NCBI GenBank assembly: GCA_005116835.1
Contig: SWDM01000013.1
Span: 124,001 to 188,000, forward strand
Length of the DNA stretch: 64,000 nucleotides
Direction: 5' to 3'
From: Nitrospira sp.
GTDB lineage: Bacteria; Nitrospirota; Nitrospiria; Nitrospirales; Nitrospiraceae
Shown here one piece after another: positions 17,089 through 25,599 of this stretch. How positions within the stretch are numbered: position 1 is the first letter of the stretch; each line of letters begins with the position of its first letter. The translations under genes were made by a program, and so were the position numbers. The notes beneath the pieces were generated by a model. That model saw only the letters and a list, made by a program, of their open reading frames with translations, ran no database searches and was not told the origin of the DNA.

Positions 17089-19506
17089 TTAGAAGAACCA
17101 TTGGGCACGGAAGAAAAACGACCTCGGCATCCCAGCATGGGACACACCCAATCCGATATTCCCCTCGCCTTGGTTGATGAAATACTGCTGATCCAGCAAG
17201 TTCACCACGTCGAAGCCCAGCAGAAGTTTCTGGTTATCCCACGGCAAGGGAATGATATGCGTGAGGGATATATTATAAATCGTGTACGAAGGGCTATGGG
17301 TGGAATTGGTCTTGCCCCCCTCTTCCGCCGTACGCAGCCCAGAAGCGAACAACGTCTGGCCCGTGAGTGTCGTCCGCTCCAAAAAGCGATAGGCGACCAC
17401 TGCCGAACTCGTGAGGGTCTGCTGATGATCGCAATGCACCCCGCCTTTCGAATTGATATCGGCAATTTCCGCCGCTTCGAGCAGGGTGTGGCCGGATTGG
17501 AGCCCATACCCTTTACACTGCCCCCAGGCCACGTTGCCGCGCGCCGTTACGTTATCCGTGAGTTGGAGTTTCAGGGCTCCATTGATGCCCCTGGTCCAGC
17601 CTCTTTCAAAGGCAAAGTAATTCAATAAGGGCGTCGTCCCGAACTGCCCAGCATCGGACAGATAGTTGGCAAGCTTGTAGTACCCGGTCAGTTGTAAGGT
17701 CGCCCAGCGTGAAAGGGCGTGGTAGCTGCCGACCTCGAAGTAATGTGCCCGTTCAGCTCGAACTGTATTATTCGTTGTATCTTCCGGCGCCGCCTTTGTT
17801 CCGGCTGTATTGAGCTTCGCAAAAGAAATCGCTTCGAGATTCGGCGGCGTAAACTGCCGCCCGTAGAAGGCATGAAATACGTTCGCCTGATCGGCCTTGT
17901 AGGTGACCCCGACCCGCGGGCTGATCTGAGCCTCATCGCGTTGATATTGTACCGCATCGGCCCGCACACCAAGATTGAACGTCCACCGATCGTTCGGGCT
18001 CCACTGATCTTGGATCCAGAACTCCTGCCGATAGCCGATCAGCCGATTATCCGCGTCCAGACCCAACACATTCCCTATCGGAAGGCCCCCGGCATCCTCG
18101 AAGGTAAACAGTCTCGTCTTATTCCACGTCTGTGTCCGATCGACCTGGAATCCAGCCTTGATCACATGCTCTTTGTTGGGAATATAGGTGTGATCGAATC
18201 GAACTCCGCCCGAATAGGCGTTCCGATCCTGGCTGGCAGCAGAGAACGGCTCAGCCGGGTTAGCAGTGTAGGCGAGCACATTAAATGGATCCGTCCGAAA
18301 CGTGGCCCGCGTTTGACGAACATATCCGGAAAGGCTGAAAAAATTCTTACTGTTCACATCGTGCCGCCAGACCATGTGCCCGTATTGGTTATTTTCCTTT
18401 TGGTTTTCATCGATGGCCTGGGACGCAACGGGACTGAAGAGCGGATTCTGCGCTTGCAGCAACCCCGTCGTAAACACATTGGGCTGGCCGTCAGGCGACG
18501 TGGGAATCTGATACTTCGCCACGGAATTCAAGAATACAAACGAGAAATTATTCGAATTGTCGAGCTGATAGTCCCCACGAATGAACGTCTGATTCCGCTC
18601 ACTTTGTCCGTGAAAAACCGAATGGCCAAGCGTCGGCGGCTCAATGCCACGATTCGTCGCCGTATGGCTGTTCAGCGCGTAGAACCGGAACTTTTCGCCG
18701 ATCGTGCCCCCGTATTCGATCGACGGATTGATCGTGTTGTTCGACCCGCCGAACATTTGGGCGGACCCAAACCCTGGCTTGGTCCCGCTTTTGGTCGTGA
18801 TATCCAACACTGCGGCAGTCTTGTTTCCGTACTGCGCTTCCATACCGCCGAGGATGATATCCGCCCGTTCCCACGCGCGTGGAGAGATCACATCTGAGAA
18901 GGTCGATGACACAGTATCTGGAATCGGCACACCGTCGATTCGCAGCTGGAGATTGGCATGATCCTGGCGAATATGCACTTGCTTGAGCGACCCATAGACG
19001 GCACCAGGAATCGTGATGAGCACATCCTGTAACTCGACATTGTTGCCACGCGGCAATGTTTCTATATCTTTTCGACTCACCGAGTAGGTCTCGCTCGACG
19101 CCTTGTATTGAATCGGCGCCAAAAGCGACCGCACTTCGAGTGCGATCTCTTTGGTCTTGGACAGGGTCAGGGTGATGGGATCGGACGCCTCGATCCCAAT
19201 CTTCAGCACGATATATTCGCTTCGATAGGTATCTTGTACGGCGCTGACGGAATAGGTTCCATCGGCAGGGACGGGAATGCTGAACTCGCCGGCATCATTC
19301 GAGACGCCGGTCGTCACTAACGTTCCCTCTTGATTCTTCACTTCGACGACCACTTGTCCAATTCGACGAAGATCCTGATTCTGAACTGACCCAACAATGT
19401 GATTGGGCTCGACCGCAAAGGCACGAGCCTGATGAAGAAAACTCATACAGACGACACAGAGACATATCGAACGAACAATAAGATGGCTCCATATAATGGA
19501 TCGCAT
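17089..19506 (-). CDS. TonB-dependent outer-membrane receptor
   Basis: A roughly 805-residue outer-membrane transporter. After a signal peptide (hydrophobic segment ending LHQARAFA) comes a carboxypeptidase-regulatory-like beta-sandwich (about 30-115, VVVEVKNQEGTLVTTGVSND). A plug domain follows (about 130-250, with LQLRIDGVPIPD and ADIILGGMEAQYGN), then a beta-barrel. The last residues are FFFRAQWFF, the terminal-Phe sorting signal. The ATG at 19506 has a GGGGGA site 5 bases upstream and is preferred to a TTG at 19521. The substrate is unknown. Metal uptake is suggested only by the neighbouring CDF, GTPase and His-rich genes. Confidence 0.9.
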   Translation of the reverse strand: MRSIIWSHLIVRSICLCVVCMSFLHQARAFAVEPNHIVGSVQNQDLRRIGQVVVEVKNQEGTLVTTGVSNDAGEFSIPVPADGTYSVSAVQDTYRSEYIVLKIGIEASDPITLTLSKTKEIALEVRSLLAPIQYKASSETYSVSRKDIETLPRGNNVELQDVLITIPGAVYGSLKQVHIRQDHANLQLRIDGVPIPDTVSSTFSDVISPRAWERADIILGGMEAQYGNKTAAVLDITTKSGTKPGFGSAQMFGGSNNTINPSIEYGGTIGEKFRFYALNSHTATNRGIEPPTLGHSVFHGQSERNQTFIRGDYQLDNSNNFSFVFLNSVAKYQIPTSPDGQPNVFTTGLLQAQNPLFSPVASQAIDENQKENNQYGHMVWRHDVNSKNFFSLSGYVRQTRATFRTDPFNVLAYTANPAEPFSAASQDRNAYSGGVRFDHTYIPNKEHVIKAGFQVDRTQTWNKTRLFTFEDAGGLPIGNVLGLDADNRLIGYRQEFWIQDQWSPNDRWTFNLGVRADAVQYQRDEAQISPRVGVTYKADQANVFHAFYGRQFTPPNLEAISFAKLNTAGTKAAPEDTTNNTVRAERAHYFEVGSYHALSRWATLQLTGYYKLANYLSDAGQFGTTPLLNYFAFERGWTRGINGALKLQLTDNVTARGNVAWGQCKGYGLQSGHTLLEAAEIADINSKGGVHCDHQQTLTSSAVVAYRFLERTTLTGQTLFASGLRTAEEGGKTNSTHSPSYTIYNISLTHIIPLPWDNQKLLLGFDVVNLLDQQYFINQGEGNIGLGVSHAGMPRSFFFRAQWFF

Positions 19507-19600
19507 ATAGTCCCCCACCAATCACGTGTTTAAAAGACACCGCAGCGGCAGGCAGTCCGAGGACAACCGTGCCAGAATGACGTGACTCGAGCTGACGTGA

Positions 19601-19933
19601 CTAATTGCAGGGGGGAGCGCGAGAAGGACCGGGCGTAGATAATTCAAAGGAAAGCAGAACCGAGTCCGCTGGAAGTTCCAGCAGCTCGACGAGTTCCTGT
19701 GCCGTGAAGAGAGGAGCGCCGAGATCGAGAAACCCGGCCGTGTGGTGTTTGACCCACTGGCAGAGGTCGTTGTCGGAATGTTCATGCCCATCGTGATCAG
19801 CCGCCGCCAACTCGTGATGGACATCCTGCGCCACGGCAAACGGCGCGATGGTGAGCAACAATAAGACGAGGCCCAGCGCCACAGCACTCCGTGCCTGGAA
19901 GGCCAAACGCCGTATGGAAGTATGCAGAATCAT
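19601..19933 (-). CDS. Small His-rich secreted protein
   Basis: A 110-residue protein with a signal peptide (hydrophobic 17-33, likely cut after AVA or AQD). Directly after it is a histidine/acid cluster, VHHELAAADHDGHEHSD, followed by CQWVKHHTAG. The rest is Leu/Pro-rich. The cluster could bind zinc, copper or cobalt. DUF2946-like proteins encoded beside TonB receptors have a similar layout, but I cannot confirm membership. It lies about 95 bases upstream of the receptor gene on the same strand and is probably co-transcribed. Confidence 0.65.
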   Translation of the reverse strand: MILHTSIRRLAFQARSAVALGLVLLLLTIAPFAVAQDVHHELAAADHDGHEHSDNDLCQWVKHHTAGFLDLGAPLFTAQELVELLELPADSVLLSFELSTPGPSRAPPCN

Positions 19934-20132
19934 TGGGGTCAGCTACGTACCATAGCCTTTCACGGTTTGTCAAACAACGGAACCGCTTCGCCAAATCAAG
20001 CCGTCGCCGGATGCCTGCACTGTACCCCAGTGGATATTACTTGGAATCTACGCTATATTTTACGCGTCAAAGCGCATAACGCCCCAGCACGCTAAACGAT
20101 AAAGAGCCCTTCGTATGTGAAAAGGCACGACC
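19934..20132. promoter_or_regulatory. Divergent promoter region
   Basis: This 199-base gap separates the minus-strand receptor group from plus-strand aroG, so it must hold both promoters. No convincing -35/-10 pair or operator could be assigned by eye. AT-rich stretches (TTGGAATCTACGCTATATTTTACG, near 20040-20062) are the likeliest core for aroG. Confidence 0.35.
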
Positions 20133-21191
20133 ATGCAGAGACCACTCGATAACCAACATATCATTGAGATCAAGCCGCTCCCCTCTCCGCGAACGATCAA
20201 GTCAAAACTGCCGATTACCGATCAAGCAGCAGCGCTGGTCGTTGAAACCAGGGATGCCGTTCGCCACATTCTACACGGCCAAGACCGTGACCGCTTACTG
20301 GTGATCGTCGGCCCCTGCTCCATTCATGACCCCGAAGCTGCCTACGAGTATGCCGACCGATTGAAACCAGTGGCGGATGCGTTGCGCGACCAGTTGCTTA
20401 TCGTCATGCGCACCTACTTTGAAAAGCCCCGCACCACAGTCGGATGGAAAGGACTGATCAACGATCCGCACCTGGACGGCACCTGCGATATCGCCACCGG
20501 CATGGAACTCGCGCGAACGATTCTTCTCAACATCAACAAACGCGGGGTTCCCTGCGCGGCAGAAGCCTTGGATCCGGTCTCCCCCCAATACATCGCCGAT
20601 CTCTGGAGTTGGGTCGCCATCGGCGCCCGCACCACCGAAAGCCAGCCGCACAGAGAAATGGCCAGCGGGCTCTCCATGCCGGTCGGGTTCAAGAACGGAA
20701 CAGAGGGTAATCTTCAGGTCGCCTGGAACGCTATGGTTGCGGCTAAACAAACTCATCATTTCCTCGGAGTCAATGCCGACGGGCTTACCTCTATCATCAA
20801 GACCATGGGCAACCCCGATCGCCATATCGTCCTGCGGGGGGGCGGCGGAAAAACCAACTATGAGGCTGAGCATGTGGCCCGCGCGGAAGCCCTTGTCGCG
20901 AGCGAAGGCATCGTTCGTCCTATCATGATCGACTGTTCACATGACAACTCCAGTAAAGATCACCGACGCCAGAGTGTGGTCGCCCGTGAAGTCATCCGCC
21001 AATTCCGCGAAGGCCGCCACTCCATCATGGGGCTGATGCTCGAAAGCAACCTCAACCCCGGCAAGCAGACCTGGGAGCAGGGGAAAACGCTGGCCCACGG
21101 TGTCTCCATCACCGATGCCTGTCTCGGGTGGGGTGAAACAGAGGCCCTGCTCGGCGAACTGGCCGGCATGATCGTCACGAAACCCATCTAA
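20133..21191 (+). CDS. aroG: 3-deoxy-7-phosphoheptulonate (DAHP) synthase, class I
   Basis: First enzyme of the shikimate pathway; it condenses phosphoenolpyruvate and erythrose-4-phosphate. The 352 residues match the AroFGH type: IVGPCSIHDP (about 58-67), MRTYFEKPRTTVGWKG, LINDPHLDG, VGFKNGT, GGGKTNY and CSHDNSSKDH. An AAAGG-type site lies about 8 bases before the ATG. Its feedback class (Phe, Tyr or Trp) cannot be decided from sequence. It stands alone and is followed at once by a hairpin repeat. Confidence 0.95.
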   Translation: MQRPLDNQHIIEIKPLPSPRTIKSKLPITDQAAALVVETRDAVRHILHGQDRDRLLVIVGPCSIHDPEAAYEYADRLKPVADALRDQLLIVMRTYFEKPRTTVGWKGLINDPHLDGTCDIATGMELARTILLNINKRGVPCAAEALDPVSPQYIADLWSWVAIGARTTESQPHREMASGLSMPVGFKNGTEGNLQVAWNAMVAAKQTHHFLGVNADGLTSIIKTMGNPDRHIVLRGGGGKTNYEAEHVARAEALVASEGIVRPIMIDCSHDNSSKDHRRQSVVAREVIRQFREGRHSIMGLMLESNLNPGKQTWEQGKTLAHGVSITDACLGWGETEALLGELAGMIVTKPI

Positions 21192-21274
21192 CTGGTTGTT
21201 TGGTTCATTTGGTTTGTTTGGTTTATTTGGTTCGTTTCGTTCAACCAAATAAACCAAACAGACCAAACAAACCA
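21191..21274 (+). repeat. Word-repeat hairpin, GGTTTGTTTGG family (A2)
   Basis: Left arm repeats GGTTTGTTTGGTTTATTTGG, right arm is its inverse (CCAAATAAACCAAACAGACC), with loop TTCGTTTCGTTCAAC. The loop TTYCGTTCRAC recurs in A4, A5 and A7. The repeat begins at the aroG stop and ends beside the tatD start, so it may terminate aroG transcription. Confidence 0.8.
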
Positions 21275-21276
21275 GT

Positions 21277-22056
21277 ATGTTGATCGACACCCATACCCAT
21301 CTTGACGATGCCCGCTACAATGACGACCGGGAGGTAATGATCTCCCGCGCCAGGGAGGCCGGTGTCACAACTTTCGTGACTATCGGCTGCGACCTATCCA
21401 CCAGCCAGGCGGCGGTCGCTCTGGCGGAGCGATACCCCTTCGTCTATGCCTCCATCGGCGTCCATCCCCATGAAGTGAAGCACATCCTGGATAGCTGGTA
21501 CGACGAGTTCCGTCGGTTGGCGCACAGCAAAAAGGTCGCTGCCTATGGTGAGATCGGCCTCGACTACCACTACAACCATTCTTCGCCGAAGGAACAGCGC
21601 GAACGATTCCGTGAACAGGTCCAGCTCGCGCGCGAACTGAACCTCCCCGTGATCATCCACACGCGGGAAGCCCAAGAAGACACGATGACGATTTTGAAAG
21701 AAGAAAAGGCGTCAGAAGTGGGCGGGGTGTTTCATTGTTTCTCAGGGGATGCCTGGCTGGCAAAAGATGCGCTGGATTTGGGGTTCTATCTCTCCTTCTC
21801 CGGGATACTCACGTTTCAGAATGCGACGATGCTTCGAGACATCGCGAAAACCGTGCCATTGGACCGACTTCTCATTGAAACCGACTGTCCCTACCTGACG
21901 CCTAGCCCCCATCGAGGCAAACGAAACGAGCCGGCCTATGTGTCATTCGTCGCGCAAAAGCTGGCGGAGCTTCACGCCGATGTCCCAGGCATGTCTCTCG
22001 AACGCATCGGACACATCACGACCGAGAACGCGAAGCGCCTGTTCAAAATCGCTTGA
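21277..22056 (+). CDS. tatD: TatD-family metal-dependent hydrolase (DNase-like)
   Basis: A 259-residue TIM-barrel nuclease. Metal ligands are visible in order: DTHTHLDD (residues 3-10), GEIGLDYHY, IHTREA, HCFSGD and ETDCPYLTP. Family members act as 3'-5' DNases and in tRNA or DNA quality control. The ATG lies just beyond the A2 hairpin, with no obvious Shine-Dalgarno. The 3' end overlaps the convergent YacP/NYN gene by 14 bases. Confidence 0.93.
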   Translation: MLIDTHTHLDDARYNDDREVMISRAREAGVTTFVTIGCDLSTSQAAVALAERYPFVYASIGVHPHEVKHILDSWYDEFRRLAHSKKVAAYGEIGLDYHYNHSSPKEQRERFREQVQLARELNLPVIIHTREAQEDTMTILKEEKASEVGGVFHCFSGDAWLAKDALDLGFYLSFSGILTFQNATMLRDIAKTVPLDRLLIETDCPYLTPSPHRGKRNEPAYVSFVAQKLAELHADVPGMSLERIGHITTENAKRLFKIA

Positions 22057-22576
22057 GCTGGCGGCTCCGCTGCCGTTGCGACTTCGGTAATTTTCGGGGA
22101 TTCCCCTTCTTGCCGGGCCTTCGATTTGGGAGAAGATCCTCTCCTGTATCCAGCTCCTTGTGTGCCGATACAACGGCCGAGTTCGGTCCCTCACGCAATT
22201 TCCCGGCAAACTCCTGAGCCTTCATCACAAAGGCCCCCTGCGCCCTGGCAAAGTCGACAATCTCACGATCGGAACTCACCACCGCGCAGTCAGACCCATA
22301 TTCAGCAGCTAACCGTTGAATGACCTGATCGGCTTTCTCGCCCCGCCGAGAAAAAATGATCTGAAGACCAAGCCGGTGCTCACGGTGTTCCGTGCCCCAT
22401 CCCTGTTGCCACCCGTCAAAGACCACCGTGATCGCATGGGATTTCCGTTGACGGTATGACGCAAGGTCGTGCAGGAGGGACTCGCGCCCCATTTCAGAAG
22501 ACAATTTCGTCTCTGCACCAATCCGGCCCGTCTGAGCCAAGAGATTGTAGCCATCGACGATCAAGTGGAGTGCCAT
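22043..22576 (-). CDS. YacP-like NYN-domain endoribonuclease
   Basis: A 177-residue protein starting with HLIVDGYNLL, the Asp-containing motif of NYN/PIN-like nucleases. It also has ITVVFDG and CAVVSSDREIVDFARAQG, where further acidic residues form the metal site. The family includes Bacillus Rae1/YacP, which cleaves mRNA on ribosomes. The C-terminal 30 residues are very basic (RRPGKKGNPRKLPKSQRQR) and probably bind RNA. It converges on tatD with a 14-base overlap. Confidence 0.85.
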   Translation of the reverse strand: MALHLIVDGYNLLAQTGRIGAETKLSSEMGRESLLHDLASYRQRKSHAITVVFDGWQQGWGTEHREHRLGLQIIFSRRGEKADQVIQRLAAEYGSDCAVVSSDREIVDFARAQGAFVMKAQEFAGKLREGPNSAVVSAHKELDTGEDLLPNRRPGKKGNPRKLPKSQRQRSRQLKRF

Positions 22577-22591
22577 AATGAACAGTGCCAG

Positions 22592-22679
22592 CCCGGTCTA
22601 TCTGGTTGATGGTTCATCTGGTCTATCTGGTTTGTTTTGTTCTGAGCTCAAAGAAAACCAAATAAACCAGACAAACCTA
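22592..22679. repeat. Word-repeat hairpin (A3)
   Basis: GGTCTATCTGGTTGATGGTT and GGTTTGTTTTGTTC words face AAAACCAAATAAACCAGAC. The loop (TGAGCTCAAAG) differs from the usual TTYCGTTCRAC. It sits directly upstream of the YacP/NYN gene start. Confidence 0.7.
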
Positions 22680-22759
22680 TTTATCAAGCTTTCTTCGGAC
22701 CCTACTGGCTCACACCGCTATCTGTCAATCGGCGCACGACAAGCGAGCGGAACGGGTTA

Positions 22760-22833
22760 CTCTGGTTTGTTTGGTTCAGTTGGTTCATCTGGTTAGTTTC
22801 GTTCGACCAAATAAACAAAACAAACCAGAGCAA
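22760..22833 (+). repeat. Word-repeat hairpin (A4)
   Basis: Left arm TCTGGTTTGTTTGGTTCAG, right arm CCAAATAAACAAAACAAACC, with conserved loop AGTTTCGTTCGAC. Same orientation as A2. Confidence 0.75.
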
Positions 22834-22893
22834 CTACGGCAACCAGTATGGCCATTCCACTTGACAACGGCGCATACATCTGAGAAAAACCTC

Positions 22894-23080
22894 TAGGAGT
22901 CTGTCCGAGTAATCCTTCGTTGCGAGGCAAAGGAGCTGTTGGTAGATGCGAGGCCGCAGGCTCGAAAAAACCGGAGGCGTATTCGCTGGAATACGTTGAG
23001 GATTTTTTCGGGCCGAGAACGACGCAGATACCTCCAGATCGTTTGCCGCAGTAGAATGGCATTACTCGTACAGACTCCTA
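22894..23080. mobile_element. Nested-palindrome MITE-like element E3
   Basis: Begins TAGGAGTCTGT and ends ACAGACTCCTA. Inside, CTCGAAAAAACCGGAGGCG and GTATTCGCTGGAATACG, followed by TTGAGGATTTTTTCGGG, form a strong hairpin, preceded by GCGAGGCCGCAGG. It shares its final TA with the first TA of E4. No coding capacity. Confidence 0.75.
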
Positions 23081-23293
23081 GCCCGCATTATTCATGACGG
23101 TTCGTCGTGAAATCGCGCAGTCGCCATGCGAGACAGGCGCGTGGAGCCGCGAGGGAGGGAGGCATACTTCAAACAGTATGTTGACCGACCGAACGGCGAG
23201 CCCGCCTGCCTGGACGCCGGGCCACCGCGTCTAGGCTTGTCGTAGCGGCGAATCCGCGATTGCAGCAGAAGCGTTCATGAATAATGCGGGCTA
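23079..23293. mobile_element. Nested-palindrome MITE-like element E4
   Basis: Perfect terminal repeat TAGCCCGCATTATTCATGA / TCATGAATAATGCGGGCTA, with central GGCATACTTCAAACAGTATG and a GGAGCCGCGAGG core related to E1-E3. It is bounded by TA at both ends, as expected for insertion at TA. A solo left end occurs at 15711. Confidence 0.78.
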
Positions 23294-23319
23294 GATCCCT
23301 TCACAGGCAGTGAACACCC

Positions 23320-24603
23320 ATGAGATCAGCCTTTTGGCGCATCCTCACCCTCGCCTTCCTGGCGGGACTCTTCGATCTCTCTGGGCATACCCTCGACCTG
23401 TTTCACATCGGTGAGGCAGTCGCGGCGACGAATGTAGCCGCTCAAGAGCCTACCGGCAAGCCCAAGCAGTTACGCACCGCACCGGTCCATTTAGCTCCCA
23501 CTACAATCGGCCTGACGACGATTCAAAACCTCCGTTCAGCCAGCTCGCCTAGATTCACAAGGCTCGTGCTCGATCTTGATTCCGAGGCCAGCCCCAACCG
23601 ACATCCCAAGCTACAGACTGACGGACTGACCATCGAAATTCCCAATACCACATTGAGCCCATCCGCCAGGAAAAAACTAAGCGCCGGTCGGATCGCCAAA
23701 CCGTTTATCATTACCCAATCGTCCGAACGATCTGTTGAAGTGTCTCTCCCAGTTGGTTCTTTTCAACACTATTCGCTGCTCACGTTGTCGAATCCCCATC
23801 GGCTGGTCATCGATGTGGTACCGTCAAACCAGCCGACACTGGCTCCTTCTAACGAATCGACGCCAAGCCAGAGACTTCCCTACCCCACTCCTCCTCAACC
23901 TGCTCAGCCGCGAAGCAAGTCGTTTACGACTATCGTGATTGATCCCGGACACGGGGGGAGAGATCCTGGCGCACGGGGCCGGCGTGGAACGGAGGAAAAA
24001 GACATTACGCTCAAGGTCGCGTTGAAACTACGCGATCTCTTAAGCCGACAGCCGGGAGTCCGCGTCCTCATGACCCGTGAACGGGACCGGTTCGTCGAAT
24101 TGGAAGACCGGGCGAAATTTGCCAATGGACAAGAAGCAGATCTCTTTGTGTCGATCCATGTGAATTCACACCCTCAACAGTCTGTGAAGGGTATTGAAAT
24201 CTACCACTTCGGAGAAGCCAAGGATCAACGGGCACTCGAAGTGGCAGCCCGCGAAAACGGAACCCCGCTCAGCAACACCGGCGTAGGATGGGAATATCTC
24301 GTCGCCGACCTCCTGACCGCCAAGAAGATCGAAGAGTCCCTCGAACTGGCTTGGACCGCCAAGGAAGCCATGGTCACCAACCTAACCGGCCAGTACGACC
24401 TGGTGGACCATGGGGTAAAGACCGCGCCCTTCTATGTCCTCCGTTTCACGAGCATGCCCAGTATCCTGGCTGAGATTGCCTATATCTCGAACTCCGATGA
24501 GGAAGACCTGCTCCGAACCACCCGCTTCACCACTCGCGTGGCGGAAGCCCTCATGGAAGGCATCAAATCCTTCCTCTCTTCGGCAAAACCCTCGACGCGA
24601 TGA
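23320..24603 (+). CDS. amiC: N-acetylmuramoyl-L-alanine amidase with AMIN domain
   Basis: Periplasmic zinc amidase that cuts the stem peptide from muramic acid, usually at division septa. The 427 residues comprise an N-terminal export segment (about 1-36) and an AMIN domain (about 65-170, FTRLVLDLDSEAS...HRLVIDVVPS). A Pro/Ser linker and an amidase_3 domain (about 200-425) follow. Zinc ligand motifs are DPGHGGRDPG, RRGTEEKD and VSIHVNS, and the catalytic Glu is in ILAEIAYISN. It is followed 28 bases later by truA. Confidence 0.93.
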   Translation: MRSAFWRILTLAFLAGLFDLSGHTLDLFHIGEAVAATNVAAQEPTGKPKQLRTAPVHLAPTTIGLTTIQNLRSASSPRFTRLVLDLDSEASPNRHPKLQTDGLTIEIPNTTLSPSARKKLSAGRIAKPFIITQSSERSVEVSLPVGSFQHYSLLTLSNPHRLVIDVVPSNQPTLAPSNESTPSQRLPYPTPPQPAQPRSKSFTTIVIDPGHGGRDPGARGRRGTEEKDITLKVALKLRDLLSRQPGVRVLMTRERDRFVELEDRAKFANGQEADLFVSIHVNSHPQQSVKGIEIYHFGEAKDQRALEVAARENGTPLSNTGVGWEYLVADLLTAKKIEESLELAWTAKEAMVTNLTGQYDLVDHGVKTAPFYVLRFTSMPSILAEIAYISNSDEEDLLRTTRFTTRVAEALMEGIKSFLSSAKPSTR

Positions 24604-24631
24604 CTGCCGTACGATTCCGCCCATCACACCA

Positions 24632-25369
24632 ATGCCAACGGTCAAGTTAGTCTTGGAGTACGACGGAACCTGCTACGCCGGTTGGCAACGCCAACCCGAT
24701 CTCCCCACGATCCAAGGAGCAATCGAACAGGCCATCCGGCAAGTCAGCCAGGCCACGGTATCCGTCGTCGGCGCAGGCCGCACAGACTCTGGCGTACATG
24801 CGCGCGGGCAAGTGGCAAGCTTCCACACTGACCTAGATTGGCCCGCCTCAAACTGGATGAAAGCACTCAATGCCGTGCTGCCGAAAGACATCGCCGTCTG
24901 TTCCTCTGCCATCATGAACGATTCATTTCATGCTCAACACAATGCGCGAGGCAAGCTCTACACCTATCGACTCATTCATCGTTCTGCCCGCCCGACCATC
25001 GATCGCGCCTTTGCCTGGCACATCTACAAACCGCTGGATGACGTTGCCATGCAGCAGGCAGCGTCGACGTTGATCGGGTCACAAGACTTTTCTTCCTTCG
25101 AAGGCAGCCTCACCGACAACGAGAATCCCATCTGCCATCTCCAGCGGCTCACGGTTATCCGCCACGACGACCAGATCCTCATCGAGGCCTACGCCGACCG
25201 GTTTCTGAAACACATGGTCCGCGCAATAGTTGGAACGCTGGTCGAAGTGGGACTGGGCAAGCGAACGGCCAACAGTCTCTCGGGGGTTCTCCAGGCGCGA
25301 GATCGATCTGCCGCCGGCCAAACCGCTCCACCTCATGGCCTCTATCTCATGCGCGTGGACTACGAGTAG
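24632..25369 (+). CDS. truA: tRNA pseudouridine(38-40) synthase
   Basis: Modifies uridines 38-40 in the anticodon arm. From the ATG at 24632 it has 245 residues and starts with the canonical VKLVLEYDGTCYAGWQRQ. The catalytic Asp is in GAGRTDSGVHARGQV. RFLKHMVRAIVGTLVEVG is the conserved C-terminal motif. The frame stays open upstream to 24434, but that part overlaps amiC and does not resemble the family. Confidence 0.95.
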   Translation: MPTVKLVLEYDGTCYAGWQRQPDLPTIQGAIEQAIRQVSQATVSVVGAGRTDSGVHARGQVASFHTDLDWPASNWMKALNAVLPKDIAVCSSAIMNDSFHAQHNARGKLYTYRLIHRSARPTIDRAFAWHIYKPLDDVAMQQAASTLIGSQDFSSFEGSLTDNENPICHLQRLTVIRHDDQILIEAYADRFLKHMVRAIVGTLVEVGLGKRTANSLSGVLQARDRSAAGQTAPPHGLYLMRVDYE

Positions 25370-25385
25370 CAGGCTAGTTGCGGAA

Positions 25386-25450
25386 GTTTATTTGGTTTGT
25401 TTGGTTGAACGGAATGAACCAGATGAACCAAGTAAGCCAGACAAACCAGA
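25386..25450 (-). repeat. Word-repeat hairpin (A5)
   Basis: Arms GTTTATTTGGTTTGTTTGG and CCAGACAAACC around a loop that, on the minus strand, reads CATTCCGTTCAACC, matching the conserved loop. It follows the truA stop. Confidence 0.7.
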
Positions 25451-25526
25451 TCAATCTGCTTCGCCGGCCGCGCTGCCGCAATACCGCCCACAGAAAATTA
25501 ATAATGGAAGTATTCCTAATTTAGTA

Positions 25527-25555
25527 GGGACAGGCCTGAGAGAATTTGCTATGCT
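25527..25555 (+). promoter_or_regulatory. Candidate sigma-70 promoter of the PsiF gene
   Basis: GGGACA (25527-25532) and TATGCT (25550-25555) are spaced 17 bases apart, 45 bases before the PsiF start codon. The -10 matches four of six consensus positions. No operator is recognised. Confidence 0.4.
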
Positions 25556-25599
25556 CCGTTCGTCCATCTACCCCCTCACTTTCACAAAAGGAGATGCAT

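Larger units (their letters stand above)
22577..23319. other. 743-base non-coding repeat island
   Basis: No gene is supported here. In order it holds word-repeat hairpin A3 (22592-22679), about 80 bases of unique sequence, hairpin A4 (22760-22833), element E3 (22894-23080) and element E4 (23079-23293), ending 26 bases before amiC. The amiC promoter must lie inside E4 or between the repeats. Confidence 0.7.

Noticed and set aside
22577-23319. A small RNA gene in the repeat island
   Set aside because: All structured parts are accounted for by hairpin and MITE-like elements; no separate promoter-terminator pair was seen.
24434-24631. N-terminal extension of truA
   Set aside because: It overlaps amiC in another frame and lacks family resemblance; the ATG at 24632 precedes the canonical TruA N-terminus.
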